Shown here: positions 46,101-56,900 of the stretch, piece after piece
Numbering within the stretch: the first letter of the stretch is position 1
Layout: every line of letters begins with the position of its first letter
Source of the DNA: Saccharum officinarum
Taxonomy: Eukaryota > Streptophyta > Magnoliopsida > Poales > Poaceae
DNA: 64,000 bases
NCBI GenBank assembly: GCA_020631735.1
Contig: CM036197.1
Location: forward strand, 42,703,880 to 42,767,879
Direction: 5' to 3'
The notes under the pieces: generated by a model
What the model was told of the DNA's origin: nothing
Database searches by the model: none
Seen by the model: the letters and a program-made list of their open reading frames with translations, nothing else
Translations under genes and position numbers: made by a program

Positions 46101-47851
46101 GACTGTGAGAGGACAACCAATCCATACCAATAATCAAATCATATGCAGTCAATGGAAAGACTTTAGCCACCGAAATAAAATCACAGCCCTGCATAGACCA
46201 CTGCAAATGCTGGAACTGAGAAGAACAGTACATAACCGAACCATCTGCCACAGTAATTCGCAAAGCAGGACTGAAAGAAGAGATGCCTGGTATCTTAGCA
46301 GCCAGAGCAGCGCTAACAAATGTATGGGAACTGCCTGAGTCTAGCAAAATACGAGCAGGCAACCCATGTACTGTCCCCTGAAACTGAATGGAATGTACAG
46401 AAGAAACTGCACCATCAGCCGACATGGAAATAGCCAGACAAACCTGAGCCTCTTCTGGTTCCTCTGCTGAAGTTTCGATGGCATCATCCGAAGCATCACT
46501 GTTACAAATTTCCCAGAGCTCTTGCAGAACATGGAGCTGAACAGCTTCTGGGCACTTGTGATCCCAGGACCATTTCTCGCCGCAACGGATGCAGAGTCCA
46601 CAAGCACGCCGGTAATCACGAAATGTGTTGAGCTTGTCATCGAGACCGCGGCCACGGCGCTCAGCCGGGGCGACCGCAACTGGGGCCGGTCGCTCCACTC
46701 GCTCAGGACCTGGTGGCGGTGGTGGTAGCGGCATGGGTCCCCGCACCGGCGCCTTGGCGAAGGTGAACGGCTCGAGTCGACGGACCTCACGACAGCGAGC
46801 AGGATCCACCCGTTCCTCCTGCAACAGAGCAAGCATACAGGCAGTATCGAGGGTGGATGGACGCTGAAGGTGAACAACATTATGAATATCAACACGCAGC
46901 CCATCAACAAATCGCATGGCATAGTACAACGGATCAGTGGTACGGCTGTATGCCACAAGCTGCTCTACCAACCCAGTAAACTTATCAATATAGTCCTGGA
47001 CAGTATGTGTTTGATGAATATGAAAGAGTTGGCGAATCAGCAAGGCGTGCTGATCCTTGCCAAAACGCTCCATGATCATGTGACAGAACTGATCCCAACT
47101 GCCCTTGCGGACATCATCTTCTACAGACTGTAACCAGTTTGCTGCCGCGGCAGACATATGCATAGTGGCGATCTTAACCCAACGCCAACGAGGCACAAAA
47201 TACATCTCAAAGTAATCTAGGCAGCGCCCCAACCACAGCCTCGGGTTCTCCCCATCAAATGGTGGAAAATTCATTTTAGGTATATGATCACGGTAACCTT
47301 CCCTAAAGTCCCGATGACCATCGGCGCCACCAGAACCGCCCGGCACACCCGCCATCAGAGCAGACCCCGAGTAAGAGCGCAACATCTTAGGATTCGGGTT
47401 GGGCTGGGGTGGGATGAACTTACCCTTGACCAGGGACGGAGCAGGAAGCTCATATCCCTGGTGGCTTGATTCCTCGCGGTGCCCTGACGGGTTGAACACA
47501 GTGACCCCGACGGGAACCTTCGTCACAGTCACTGAAGGGGGCGGCAGGACCCCCGTTGGCATGGACGGCGCGGCATCGAGGACGGTGCAGCTCACCGTCT
47601 TGCGGAGAGCCGTCATCTCCTCCCGCAACGTCTCCACCGTAGCCTCTGTCTTTCGAATCGCGTCCACCTCCGAACGCAACTCCTTCACGGTGTCCTCCAT
47701 CAGCGGTTTCCAGGTGTCGAACACCTTGGCGCGCACCCTCTAGGGACTCGACACGAGCTCCGATCGAAGACTCGACAGCACCGATGCGGTTGGTGAGGTT
47801 GTGCTGGACCGACTTGAGCTTGTCGAGGATCAACTTGACGTTGGGATCCAT
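43178..47851 (-). pseudogene. gag-pol of the Reina-like element
   Basis: Gag begins at an ATG at 47851 and shifts frame near 47740 into a long open block (47736-45280). Domains in order: coiled Gag N-terminus, capsid-like region (FPPFDGENPRLWLGR near 47.25 kb), a CCHC knuckle (CIRCGEKWSWDHKC near 46.58 kb), protease LLDSGSSHTFVS (46.33 kb), reverse transcriptase with FFDD (45.39 kb; YxDD is usual), RNase H (44.9 kb), HHCC and integrase core (44.4-43.9 kb), and a chromodomain-like end (LVKWSNLPVSLATWEDLEYL near 43.2 kb). Stops at about 45277-45279, 44782 and 44551 sit where Gln or Trp is expected, and the integrase core is frameshifted near 43960. Not functional. Confidence 0.92.
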
Positions 47852-48092
47852 GGCGCCGAGCTGCTTGCGGAAGCGGGTGAAGTGGTCGTGGTCAATCTGG
47901 TGGGGCTCCAGAGTGGATCGAACGCGGCGACTTGTTCCTCACCGATCAGATCAGCCTCGGCACGGACCTACGGGTTCATCACTCAGTGCCAAAGCGCAGA
48001 GGACGATCAACCAGCCGTCAGGGGTTACGATCCCAGATCAAGATGAAGGAAACAAAAATTCGGCCGAGAAATCGACGCTCCGAGTACCAATT

Positions 48093-48445
48093 TGTTACGA
48101 ACCACGATCGTATTTGGGTAATTTGGACAGTAGCTTACAGAATTTGGGGGAAGTAGCAGGGAATCGGAGTAATGAGGGAAAGCAAAGCACGAGGAGGGGA
48201 TCAGACGAGTGCTTGCAGGAGAAGGCAAGGGGCAATGTTTACAATAAGATTCATAGCCCTCTCCTCTTCACGTAGCCTCATACTTATACATGGTTCACGC
48301 GTTCTAGGCGAAGTCGGCAAACGCATCCCGCTGTTGCCCACTGGCTGCCGGTCACACGCGTGCTGGGCACCCTGGGCCTGCTGGACCTCCTGAGCACCGG
48401 CCCATCTTCTGCTTCTAGTGTCGCCGGGTCCGGTACAGTCTAACA
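48093..48445 (-). repeat. 5' LTR of the Reina-like element
   Basis: Matches 42753-43128 apart from substitutions and the length differences noted for the element; ends GTACAGTCTAACA on the plus strand next to TCCTC. Confidence 0.9.
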
Positions 48446-50717
48446 TCCTCAGAGCCTTCGGCGCCGACATTTCGTCGGACACGCTAAACAACGGGGGCAA
48501 CATCACCGATGGCGAGACGCTGCTCTCCGCCCGTGGCTCATTCACCCTGGGTTTCTTCTCCACGTCGACCACGGTGCCAACCAAGAGGTACCTCGGGATC
48601 TGGTTCACGGCATCTGGTACGGACGCTGTCTTGTGGGTGGCCAACCGTGACACCCCGCTAAACAGCACCTCCAGCGTCCTGGGGATGAGTAACCGGGTGG
48701 GCCTTCACCTTCTCGACAGCTCTGGCTAGACCGCCTGGTCCTCAAACACGACCGGCGCCTCTGCCTCTTGGGTGGCGCAGCTGCTTGAGTCCGGCAACCT
48801 TGTCGTGCGCGAGCAGAGCAGCAACGCCAGCCTCCGAACACCTTGCTCGCCAGTCATTCGACCACCCGTCGAACACCTTGCTCGCCAGCACGAGGCTCGG
48901 CAAGAACCTAAAGACCGGCCTGGAGTGGACCCTCACGTCGTGGCGCTCGCAGAACGACCCGGCGACAGGGGACTCTCGCCTGGTAATGGACATCAAGGGC
49001 CTGCCAGAGGTTCGCTTGTGGCAGGGCAACGTCAAGAAGTACAGCTCGGGCCCGTGGAACGGCCTGAGGTTCAGCGGCATCCCCGAGATAGCGTCCTACT
49101 CCGGGATGTTCTCCGTGCAGGTTGTTGTCCGCCCCGACGAGGTGGCCTACGTCGTCAATGCCATGCCCGGAGCGCCCTTCTCCCGCCTCGTACTGAACGA
49201 CGACGGATCGGTGCAGCGTCTGGCGTGGGATCCGGCCAACCGGATCTGGAACGTCTGGCTGCGATCACCAAGGGACCTCTGCGACAACTACGCCGAGTGC
49301 GGCGCGTTCGGCCTGTGCAACTCGGCCACCGCGTCCACGCAGTTCTGCAGCTGCATAGACGGGTTCAGCCCGGCATCGCCGTCACAGTGATCCATGATGG
49401 AGACCTCCGGTGGTTGCCGTCGGCACACGCCGCTGGAGTGCAGCAACGGGACCACGACGGATGGGTTCATGGTGTTGGGAGGAGTGAAACTCCCCGACAC
49501 GGACAACGCGACGGCGGACATAAGCGCGACGCTAGAGCAGTGTAGGGCGAGGTGCCTCGCCAACTGCTCCTGCGTGGCGTACGCCGCCGCTGACATCCGA
49601 GGCGGAGGCGATGGCACTGGCTGCGTCATGTGGACGGATGGCATCGTGGACGTTCGTTACGTAGATAAAGGGCAGGATCTCTACGTGAGGTTGGCAAAGT
49701 CTGAATTTAGTAAGCAGAAAACTTCATCAGTTAGGCAAAATTCATCATTTCATCATCTACAATCAATATCTCCTGTAATACACTTCGATCTGCAGCTCCA
49801 ACGAAAAGGAGGGGTGTGGTGGTGAAAATCTTCGTTCCAGTTGTGGCGTCTGTGCTTGCACTCATGGCCACTGCCATGTACCTTGTCTGGATATGCAAGC
49901 TTAGAGGTAGAATCAGTGAGCTACTTCACCACTAAGAACAATTCAGGCACAATGCTTTTGTACTAGTACACGGTTTAATGACAAATGAATTGCTTTTCTT
50001 GTCAGCCAAACGTCGGAACAAAGATCTTTTGAAGAAAGCCATCCTAGGATACTCAAGTGCGCCAAATGAACTTGGTGACGAAAATGTAGAGCTTCCATTT
50101 GTCAGCTTTGGAGATATTGCAGCTGCAACAAACAATTTTTCTGAGGATAATATGCTCGGGCAAGGTGGCTTTGGGAAGGTTTATAAGGTTAGGAAAAGTA
50201 CATCTTTTAAATATACTGTAGATATGTGAGAATTATGGCACTGCTTGTTCAATTTAATAATGGTGAAACAATACAGGGTACGCTGGGACAGAACATAGAA
50301 GTTGCAATCAAAAGGCTCGGTCAAAGTTCAGGACAAGGCTTAGAGGAATTCAGAAACGAAGTTGTTCTGATTGCAAAATTGCAGCACAGAAACCTGGTTA
50401 GGCTTCTTGGATGCTGCATCGATGATGATGAGAAGTTGCTGATTTACGAATACTTACAAACAGAAGCTTGAATTCCATTATTTTTGGTATGTCCGAACTT
50501 ATATTTTTGTGCTTTATCAAAAAAATTATCCTTTTCAACAAAAAAAAGAGAGAGAAACATGCATGTGACATGGTTACTTTTGGAATTGCTTACTTTAGAT
50601 GTTGCAAGTAAATATCTCCTTGATTGGACAACACGTTTCAAGATAATCAAAAGGAGTATCTAGAGGACTTCTATATCTCCACCAGGATTCAAGGTTGACT
50701 ATAGTTCACAGAGATCT

Positions 50718-51990
50718 TGTTGGGTGAAAAGTTCAGGTCAGACGATACGATTCACACAATCATCAGAAAAATTTCATCCAAGGCAAAATTGCATGCAAAG
50801 TTGCATTTATTTCATGATCATACCATACATGTCAGAGGGGGTATTTATAGGGCCCTAGCCTTCATATTTTACATAAAATGACTTTTTTACCCCTGACCTA
50901 ACTATTTACAACCCTTTATTTACGTAAGGGCAAAGTGGCCATTTTCTCCTAATTCAGTCTTCTTTTTCGCATTCGATCCTCTTTTCCTTCAATGAATTTG
51001 TTTTCTTCAGATCATCTTATGTTTCTTGTTCACTTCTCCGTCCAGCGAAGTTGAATTCTTGACGACGAAGTCGACAGTCGAAGTTGTCCGATGCGAGCCA
51101 CTTCAAAGAACCAACGGTCGATTTTGTGAACACCAGACGCGCCTGACGCTGCGAGCCTGCGTGTCCGATGATGCAACGGACGCAGTCCAGAGAGGGTCGA
51201 AAACGTTTGAACTCGCAACAGACACGTCGGTTGGTGTGGAAACAGACGCACTCCAGCGTCAGGTGCTCCACGCTCCTCTGCCGTCTCTGCTCACAGCTGA
51301 CGCCCACGCCAACAGACGCTAACGTCACGCGTCCGACGTTCCATCGTCAGCGCGTCTGATGCACGGCCGCCAGCGCTCCGCAAGCTAGAGTTAGGCGTCA
51401 GACGTCAGGCCAGCGTCCAACGCTGCCGAACGCCATGTCTGATGCGTGCTTTTCAGTACAAAACACTTCCGTGACTTCGCTACTTCTTCCCACTTCCGGC
51501 GTATATGCTAGCACCACAAAGTATACATCACCATGTGTATGTGTGTTAGCATTTTCACAATCATTTTACAAGGCGTTACGTTAGCTCTCTACTAGATCCT
51601 AATGCATATGCTCAAGATGATGACCTAGTAGCACTTGATTCGCGAGCTAACCGTGATTGCCCCTCTTGATAGTCGGCTATCAATCCTAAACCCGGTCAAT
51701 CACTTCTCTACTCATCTTAGACCGGCAAAAGCAAACCCTATGATTATACCTTTGCCTTATCACTTTGTTTCATGTCCATCTCCTCATGCTTGATCACCAT
51801 GATCATCATTTCATGTGCATCTCCACCATGATCGTCATTTCTTGTCCATGCACCATCTCTTTGTGATCTTGTGGCCACCACTCCTTGCCACATATGTTGC
51901 CATGCCTAGCTCAATTCACTTAATCATAATGGCATTAGCAACTTGGTGTCATTAATTACCAAAATCAAACTTGGGCTTTCAGCCCCCACA
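50718..51990 (-). mobile_element. LTR (solo or truncated) that ends RLK3
   Basis: It starts TGTTGGGTGAAAAG and ends GGGCTTTCAGCCCCCACA on the plus strand, the TG...CA form of an LTR. A minus-strand TATAAATA lies at 50842-50849, giving right-to-left orientation with a long U3 of about 1.1 kb. The flanks differ (GATCT and CTAAA), so there is no TSD, and the missing RLK3 exons are not found to its right. A deletion or recombination joined the LTR to its present right flank. The U3 contains many GACGC and GTCAGACG words. Family unknown. Confidence 0.7.
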
Positions 51991-52024
51991 CTAAAAGCAT
52001 GGCACTTATGCTTGCTTGTGTTGG

Positions 52025-52207
52025 TTTGCCACTAGGGGCAGAGCTACATGCATCACAGTGGTTGCGACTGTACCCACACAAAAAAAAATAAAAAAGTGAT
52101 AAATATCAAAAATTCATCATATTTACACCAACATATCATGAATCAATGTATCCACAAGACAAGCGCACCCATCTCGAACTTGTTCTAGCTCCACCCTTAT
52201 TTGCCAC
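52025..52207. mobile_element. hAT MITE, 167 bp, TSD TTTGCCAC
   Basis: The element spans 52033-52199 with ends TAGGGGCAGAGCTA and, at the right, the complement of TAAGGGTGGAGCTA. The 8-bp duplication TTTGCCAC is perfect (52025-52032 and 52200-52207). Confidence 0.87.
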
Positions 52208-53212
52208 CATTGACGCTGAGTGACGCTGAATCCAACTTCTAAAGGTGTGTCACCGTCATCCTGAAGGCTGCAGCAATAGCTCACCGCTTGCAATGAGGAC
52301 TATAAGCATCAACATGGACCTGCAGTCACTGCCTTGTCTCCCTTGCACGAGCTTGATGGAGACCCTGGATCCAAGTTTGCAAGAGTGAGGATCAAGACCG
52401 CAAGTGCAGATCGAGACGTTAATAACGTTGGTATTGCGGATTGAGGCCATTAAAGAGAGATAAGGGGAGAGGCAGAAGGGGGAAGAAAGAGAGGGAACCA
52501 TGGAGAGAAGGAGCACGCCATGGGCGGTAGAAGAGTCAGGTGAGGCTAACGAGAGTGGAGGCCTGGCCTCTCGACTTCCGCCGTATTTTGTTTCCTTGTG
52601 TGCTGAGAAGGCCATTTTGTTCTTCTGGATGTAATAGCGATCCTTCCTAATTACTAGGAATAGGGATTTTCAAGAAAAAAATCCCTCTAACAACTTCTTT
52701 ATTTGGTTATCCAAATATAACCATATTATATTTCGGATTTCTCGCTAGCCAATGATAGAAAACGAGAATGGCTCAGACAAGATATAGAAAAACTGTTGGA
52801 GAGTAGAAAGATATAGAAAACTACATTTATGCAATGGCTCTTCAAATGATGATTTGGAGAGTGAGTTTTAGAAAAACTCTTGAAGATGCTCTAAGGCCTC
52901 AATATAGATGCAAGCATATTATTTAGTTTTGGAGGGCATCCAAACTAACTTTTTCAATGAGGTCTGGAAAATCATTGGGCTTGCATTTTATGCTAGTTTT
53001 GGGATCCAAAACCAGGCTTCCAAAAAGCCCTAAATGCCAATACCTGCTCTATCCATGGCGCATTGGTGCTGATCCCATCCTATCAAAAAGTTTATTGGCT
53101 TCAACTAGACCTTACCTCGTGTTCAGAATTTTAGATAACCAATGCGGGTTGCGTTCAAAAAAGATAACCAATGCAGTAATCCACCCTCGGTATGATACAC
53201 CCAAGATTATTG
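52208..53212. other. Intergenic, no gene recognised
   Basis: A 119-codon minus-strand frame (52615-52256) shows no domain I know and a composition typical of chance. 52640-52900 has AT-rich sequence ending CTTGAAGATGCTCTAAGG, which resembles the terminal part of a MITE, without a clear partner end. Confidence 0.4.
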
Positions 53213-53790
53213 TGTTAGGATTATTGGGCCAAGCCCATTACTTAATCTAATAATTCAATAAACCTCAAAGGCCCACAATTAGTGTTAGGTGCAAAAGTGA
53301 TTAGTACCAAATGGATTAATCACTAAGAGGGTAATCAACTTAAATAGTGAGTATTGGGATGCTCTCATAAGCAAGTTGAGAAGGAGAACCTAGGAGCCAC
53401 ACGCGCGCGCCGCCGCCGCCGCCGAGCCGAGCTGAGCCTCGGCCACGGCCCGGCGGCTCGGCTAAGTTTTGTCACTGGGCCTCGGCGGCCCAAGGCAAAC
53501 CCTAGCCACCGCCAGGGAGCCACCCAACGGCTAAACCCTAGCCGCCGCCGCCAGCCCGCCAACTCCCAACTCCCAACCACCGTGTCCAGGTTCATCCCCC
53601 CGGACATGAGTGTAACGGGAAGCTGGCAGGGGCGCGCCTATATAAAGGCCCCTGTCCGCACACTAGGGTGGAATCCCTTTTGTGTGCTTCTCCCTCTCCA
53701 GCCGCCACTGCTACCTTCTCCTTCCCTGAGCTCGAGTTGCTCTGCTGCATCTCCGACCAGAGCCTCTGCGCGCACAGAGGCTACTGGTAG
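53213..53790 (+). repeat. 5' LTR of the copia element, right border uncertain
   Basis: Contains the ACGCGCGCGCCGCC GC-rich block and the TATA box at about 53639-53647. The right border is estimated. Confidence 0.55.
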
Positions 53791-53903
53791 TAGGCCTCTG
53801 GAACTTCTCCTGTCAAGCGTACCTGCTCGGGTAGGCGGGAAATCAAGTTTTTGGGGAGCGCCGTACAGGCGCGACTGCTGCTGCTGTTCCACGCTCGCGG
53901 GCT

Positions 53904-56900
53904 ATGCCTGTGAGCACTCGGCGAACTCCTGCTGTTGCTGACACCGACGTCGTCAACAACACTGTCGCAGGCAGCGGCAACGACATGGACGCTAGTGGTT
54001 CACTATCCGCGGGTACCGGAAGTGCCACGCATGGGTATAAACTGAAACCACTTATTGCTATGATTTGTTTTGTTGCTGCTGTAGTGATAGCCATGCTTAG
54101 CTATGCTAGAAATATCAGTAGCACATATGAAGTGGTCGCTTGCATTATACTTGAGCTAGTATTTTGCTTATCATATTTATGGATTAATGCATGGTGTAAA
54201 ATGACTAAATATCCAACAATCCAAAAACTTGATAGGTCATTTTCATCTGCTAGCTTTACTGCATCCATGAGGCCACCACCTTTGAAGGATGGTGGGTCCA
54301 ACTATAAGATTTGGTGATCCCGTTGCATGTTGTGGCTTACCGCTATGCGCTGCGACCACGCTATCAGGGGAAGGCGCACGTAACCGCCTCTTTCTCCTGA
54401 GGAAGAGAGCAAGTTCTGTGAGGCGGATAACCTGCTTAAGCTGTCGCTAATCAGCGTCATAGATGAAGGTATGATACCACTATACATGGACATGCCTACG
54501 AGCAAGGACATGTGGGATGCACTGCAGGCCAAGTTCGGGGTTCCTGACGCTGGCAGTGAGCTATACATCATGGAGCAGTTCTATGACTACAAGATGGTCG
54601 ATGACCGTTCTGTGGTAGAACAAGCTCATGAGATACAGATGCTAGCCAAGGAGCTTGAGAACAACAAGTGTGAGCTGCCTGACAAGTTTGTGGCCGGCGG
54701 TTTTATCGCTAAGCTGCCACCTACTTGGAGGGACTTTGCCACTTCTCTAAAGCACAGGAGGCAAGAGTTCAGTGTGACTGATCTTGTTGCTTCTCTAAGT
54801 GTTGAGGAGAATGCGAGGGCAAAGGACACACGTGGCAAGAAAGTGCACGTCGAGGGAAGCTCTAGCGCCAATTTGGTGCAAAAGAGAGACCCTCAGACTT
54901 CCCGCAAGAGGAAACAGAAGCAACACAAGAATGCTTTCAAGCCTCAAGCTCAGGCTTTCAAAAAGAAGGCTAACAAGGAAAAGAGCGAAAAAGTGGCGTC
55001 TGCTATGTGTGCGGGAGCAATGCTCATTGGGAAAAGGAGTGCCCAGACCGCAAGGACAAGCAACCACAGCAGAAGAAGACAGTCAACATGGTTGTTAGTG
55101 AAGCTGGAGGATCTGGGTATGGTAATTATTTACCAATAGTTCTTTCAGTTTGTCTCTCTCCTGATTGGTGGATTGACACAGGGGCTAACATTCATGTATG
55201 TGCTGACCGCTCTTTATTTTCTTTGTACCAGGAAGAACGAGGTTCCTCCCTGCTGATGGGAAACGGCTCGCATGCGGCTGTTCATGGTGTTGGCACGGTC
55301 AATCTGAAGTTTACTTCGGGAAAGACCGTGCAGCTGAAGAACGTGCAGCATGTCCCCTCCATAAAGAAGAACCTCGTCAGCGGGTCCCTATTGTGTAGGG
55401 ATGGTTTTAAGCTTGCTTTTGAGTCCAATAAGTGTGTCGTATCAAGATATGGAACATTTGTTGGTAAGGGCTATGAGAGCGGAGGCTTGTTCCGCTTTTC
55501 TTTGATGGATTCTTGTAATAATAATGTCGTGAACCATGTGAGACATGATGATGATTGTAATATTTGGCATTCTCGACTTTACCATATTAATGTTGGATGT
55601 ATGACGCGCTTAGCTAAAATGAGTTTAATTCCTAAATTCGATTTGGCCCAAGGTTCTAAGTGCCATGCTTGTGTGCAAGCAAAACAACCTCGCAAGCCTC
55701 ACAAGGCTGTGAAAGAGGCGAGGAACACGACACCACTAGACCTCATTCACTCTGATTTGTGCGAGATGAATGGCGTATTGACCAAAGGCGGCAAGAGATA
55801 TTTCATGACACTCATCGATGATAGCACTAGATTTTGCTACGTGTACTTGTTAAACACTAAAGATGAAGCATTACACTATTTTAAAATTTATAAAGCCGAA
55901 GTTGAAAATCAACTCGAGAAGAAAATCAAACGATTGCGGTCCGATCGTGGGGGTGAATACTTTTCAAAAGAATTCGATCTGTTCTGCGAGGAACATGGAA
56001 TTATTCATGAGAGGACGCCTCCATTTTCCCCCCAATCCAATGGGATTGCCGAAAGAAAGAACCGCACTCTAACCGATCTGGTTAACGCCATGTTAGACAC
56101 TGCGGGACTTTCCAAGGAATGGTGGGGTGAGGCTATATTGACTGCGAGTCATGTCCTGAATAGAGTCCCCACAAAGAATAAAGAGAAAACACCATTTGAG
56201 GAATGGGAAAAGAAGAGGTTAACTCTTTCATACCTGCGCACTTGGGGTTGCTTGGCCAAAGCAAATGTGCCAATCAACAAGAAGCGCAAACTTGGGCCAA
56301 AGACTGTAGATTGTGTCTTTCTCGGATACGCAATGAACAGTGTAGGCTATAGATTCTTAATTGTGGAATCTGGAGTCCCCGACATGAGGGTCGGCGGAAT
56401 ATTTGAGTCCAGAGATGCAACATTCTTCGAGAATGAATTCCCTATGAGAGGAAATGTACCTAGCACATCTAGTGAGGGACCTCCTGATGCTCTCGATACT
56501 TTTGTGCCAGTGGAGAGCGCTAAACAACCCACCACTGAAAGTCCTGAGGAGGAAAATAATGGAGTCACTCGAAAGAGTAAGAGACCTAGGATTGCAAAAT
56601 CCTTTGGTGATGACTTTACCATATACCTCGTGGATGACACCCCAACGACCATCAAAGAGGCATTTTCCTCTCCTGACGCTGACTATTGGAAGGAAGCAAT
56701 ACAGAGTGAGATGGATTCAATTATGTCTAACGGAACTTGGGAAGTGGTTGATCGTCCGTACGGGTGCAAGCCTGTAGGATGTAAATGGGTGTTCAGGAAA
56801 AAGCTTAGGCCTGACGGTACGATTGAAAAATACAAGGCTAGGCTTGTGGCCAAGGGATATACCCAAAAGGAAGGCGAGGACTTCTTTGATACATACTCAC

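Larger units (their letters stand above)
42748..48450 (-). mobile_element. Reina-like Ty3-gypsy chromovirus in RLK3 exon 1, TSD TCCTC
   Basis: The element spans 42753-48445 (5.69 kb, minus strand). Its 3' LTR is 42753-43128 and its 5' LTR 48093-48445. The 5-bp TCCTC duplication lies at 42748-42752 and 48446-48450. A polypurine tract on the minus strand (AAGGAGGGGGAA) abuts the 3' LTR, and a TTGGTACTCGGAGC primer-binding-like sequence follows the 5' LTR. Small size, short LTRs, and a C-terminal chromodomain-like end point to the Reina clade. LTR lengths differ because the 5' LTR lacks about 30 bp near its outer end and the 3' LTR lacks about 7 bp internally. Confidence 0.93.
42699..50717 (+). 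pseudogene. RLK3: G-type lectin S-receptor-like kinase, disrupted by a gypsy insertion and 3' loss
   Basis: The start codon is at 42699. The first 18 codons (hydrophobic, with FAMLLLFL) stop at 42752 where a gypsy element is inserted. The same reading frame resumes at 48451 after the TSD, with RAFGADISSDTLNNGGNITD, giving a normal signal peptide when joined. Exons continue: to 49709, 49796-49906, 50006-50187, 50277-50486, 50599-50717. They encode B-lectin, S-locus, PAN, transmembrane and kinase N-lobe. Further lesions: TAG at 48727-48729 (Gln in RLK1), TGA at 49388-49390 (Trp in RLK1), a misplaced copy of a 19-bp word (48835-48853, source 48870-48888), a 1-nt loss near 50453, and a 1-nt gain near 50650. 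Sequence ends at HRDL, where an LTR begins; DFG and later exons are absent. Closest to RLK1 by sequence. Confidence 0.93.

Noticed and set aside
46341..46958. 205-codon minus-strand frame in the Reina-like element
   Set aside because: Shadow of the gag-pol frame that shows knuckle and protease motifs.
52256..52615. 119-codon minus-strand frame
   Set aside because: No recognisable domain, no nearby promoter or splice signal; typical chance frame.
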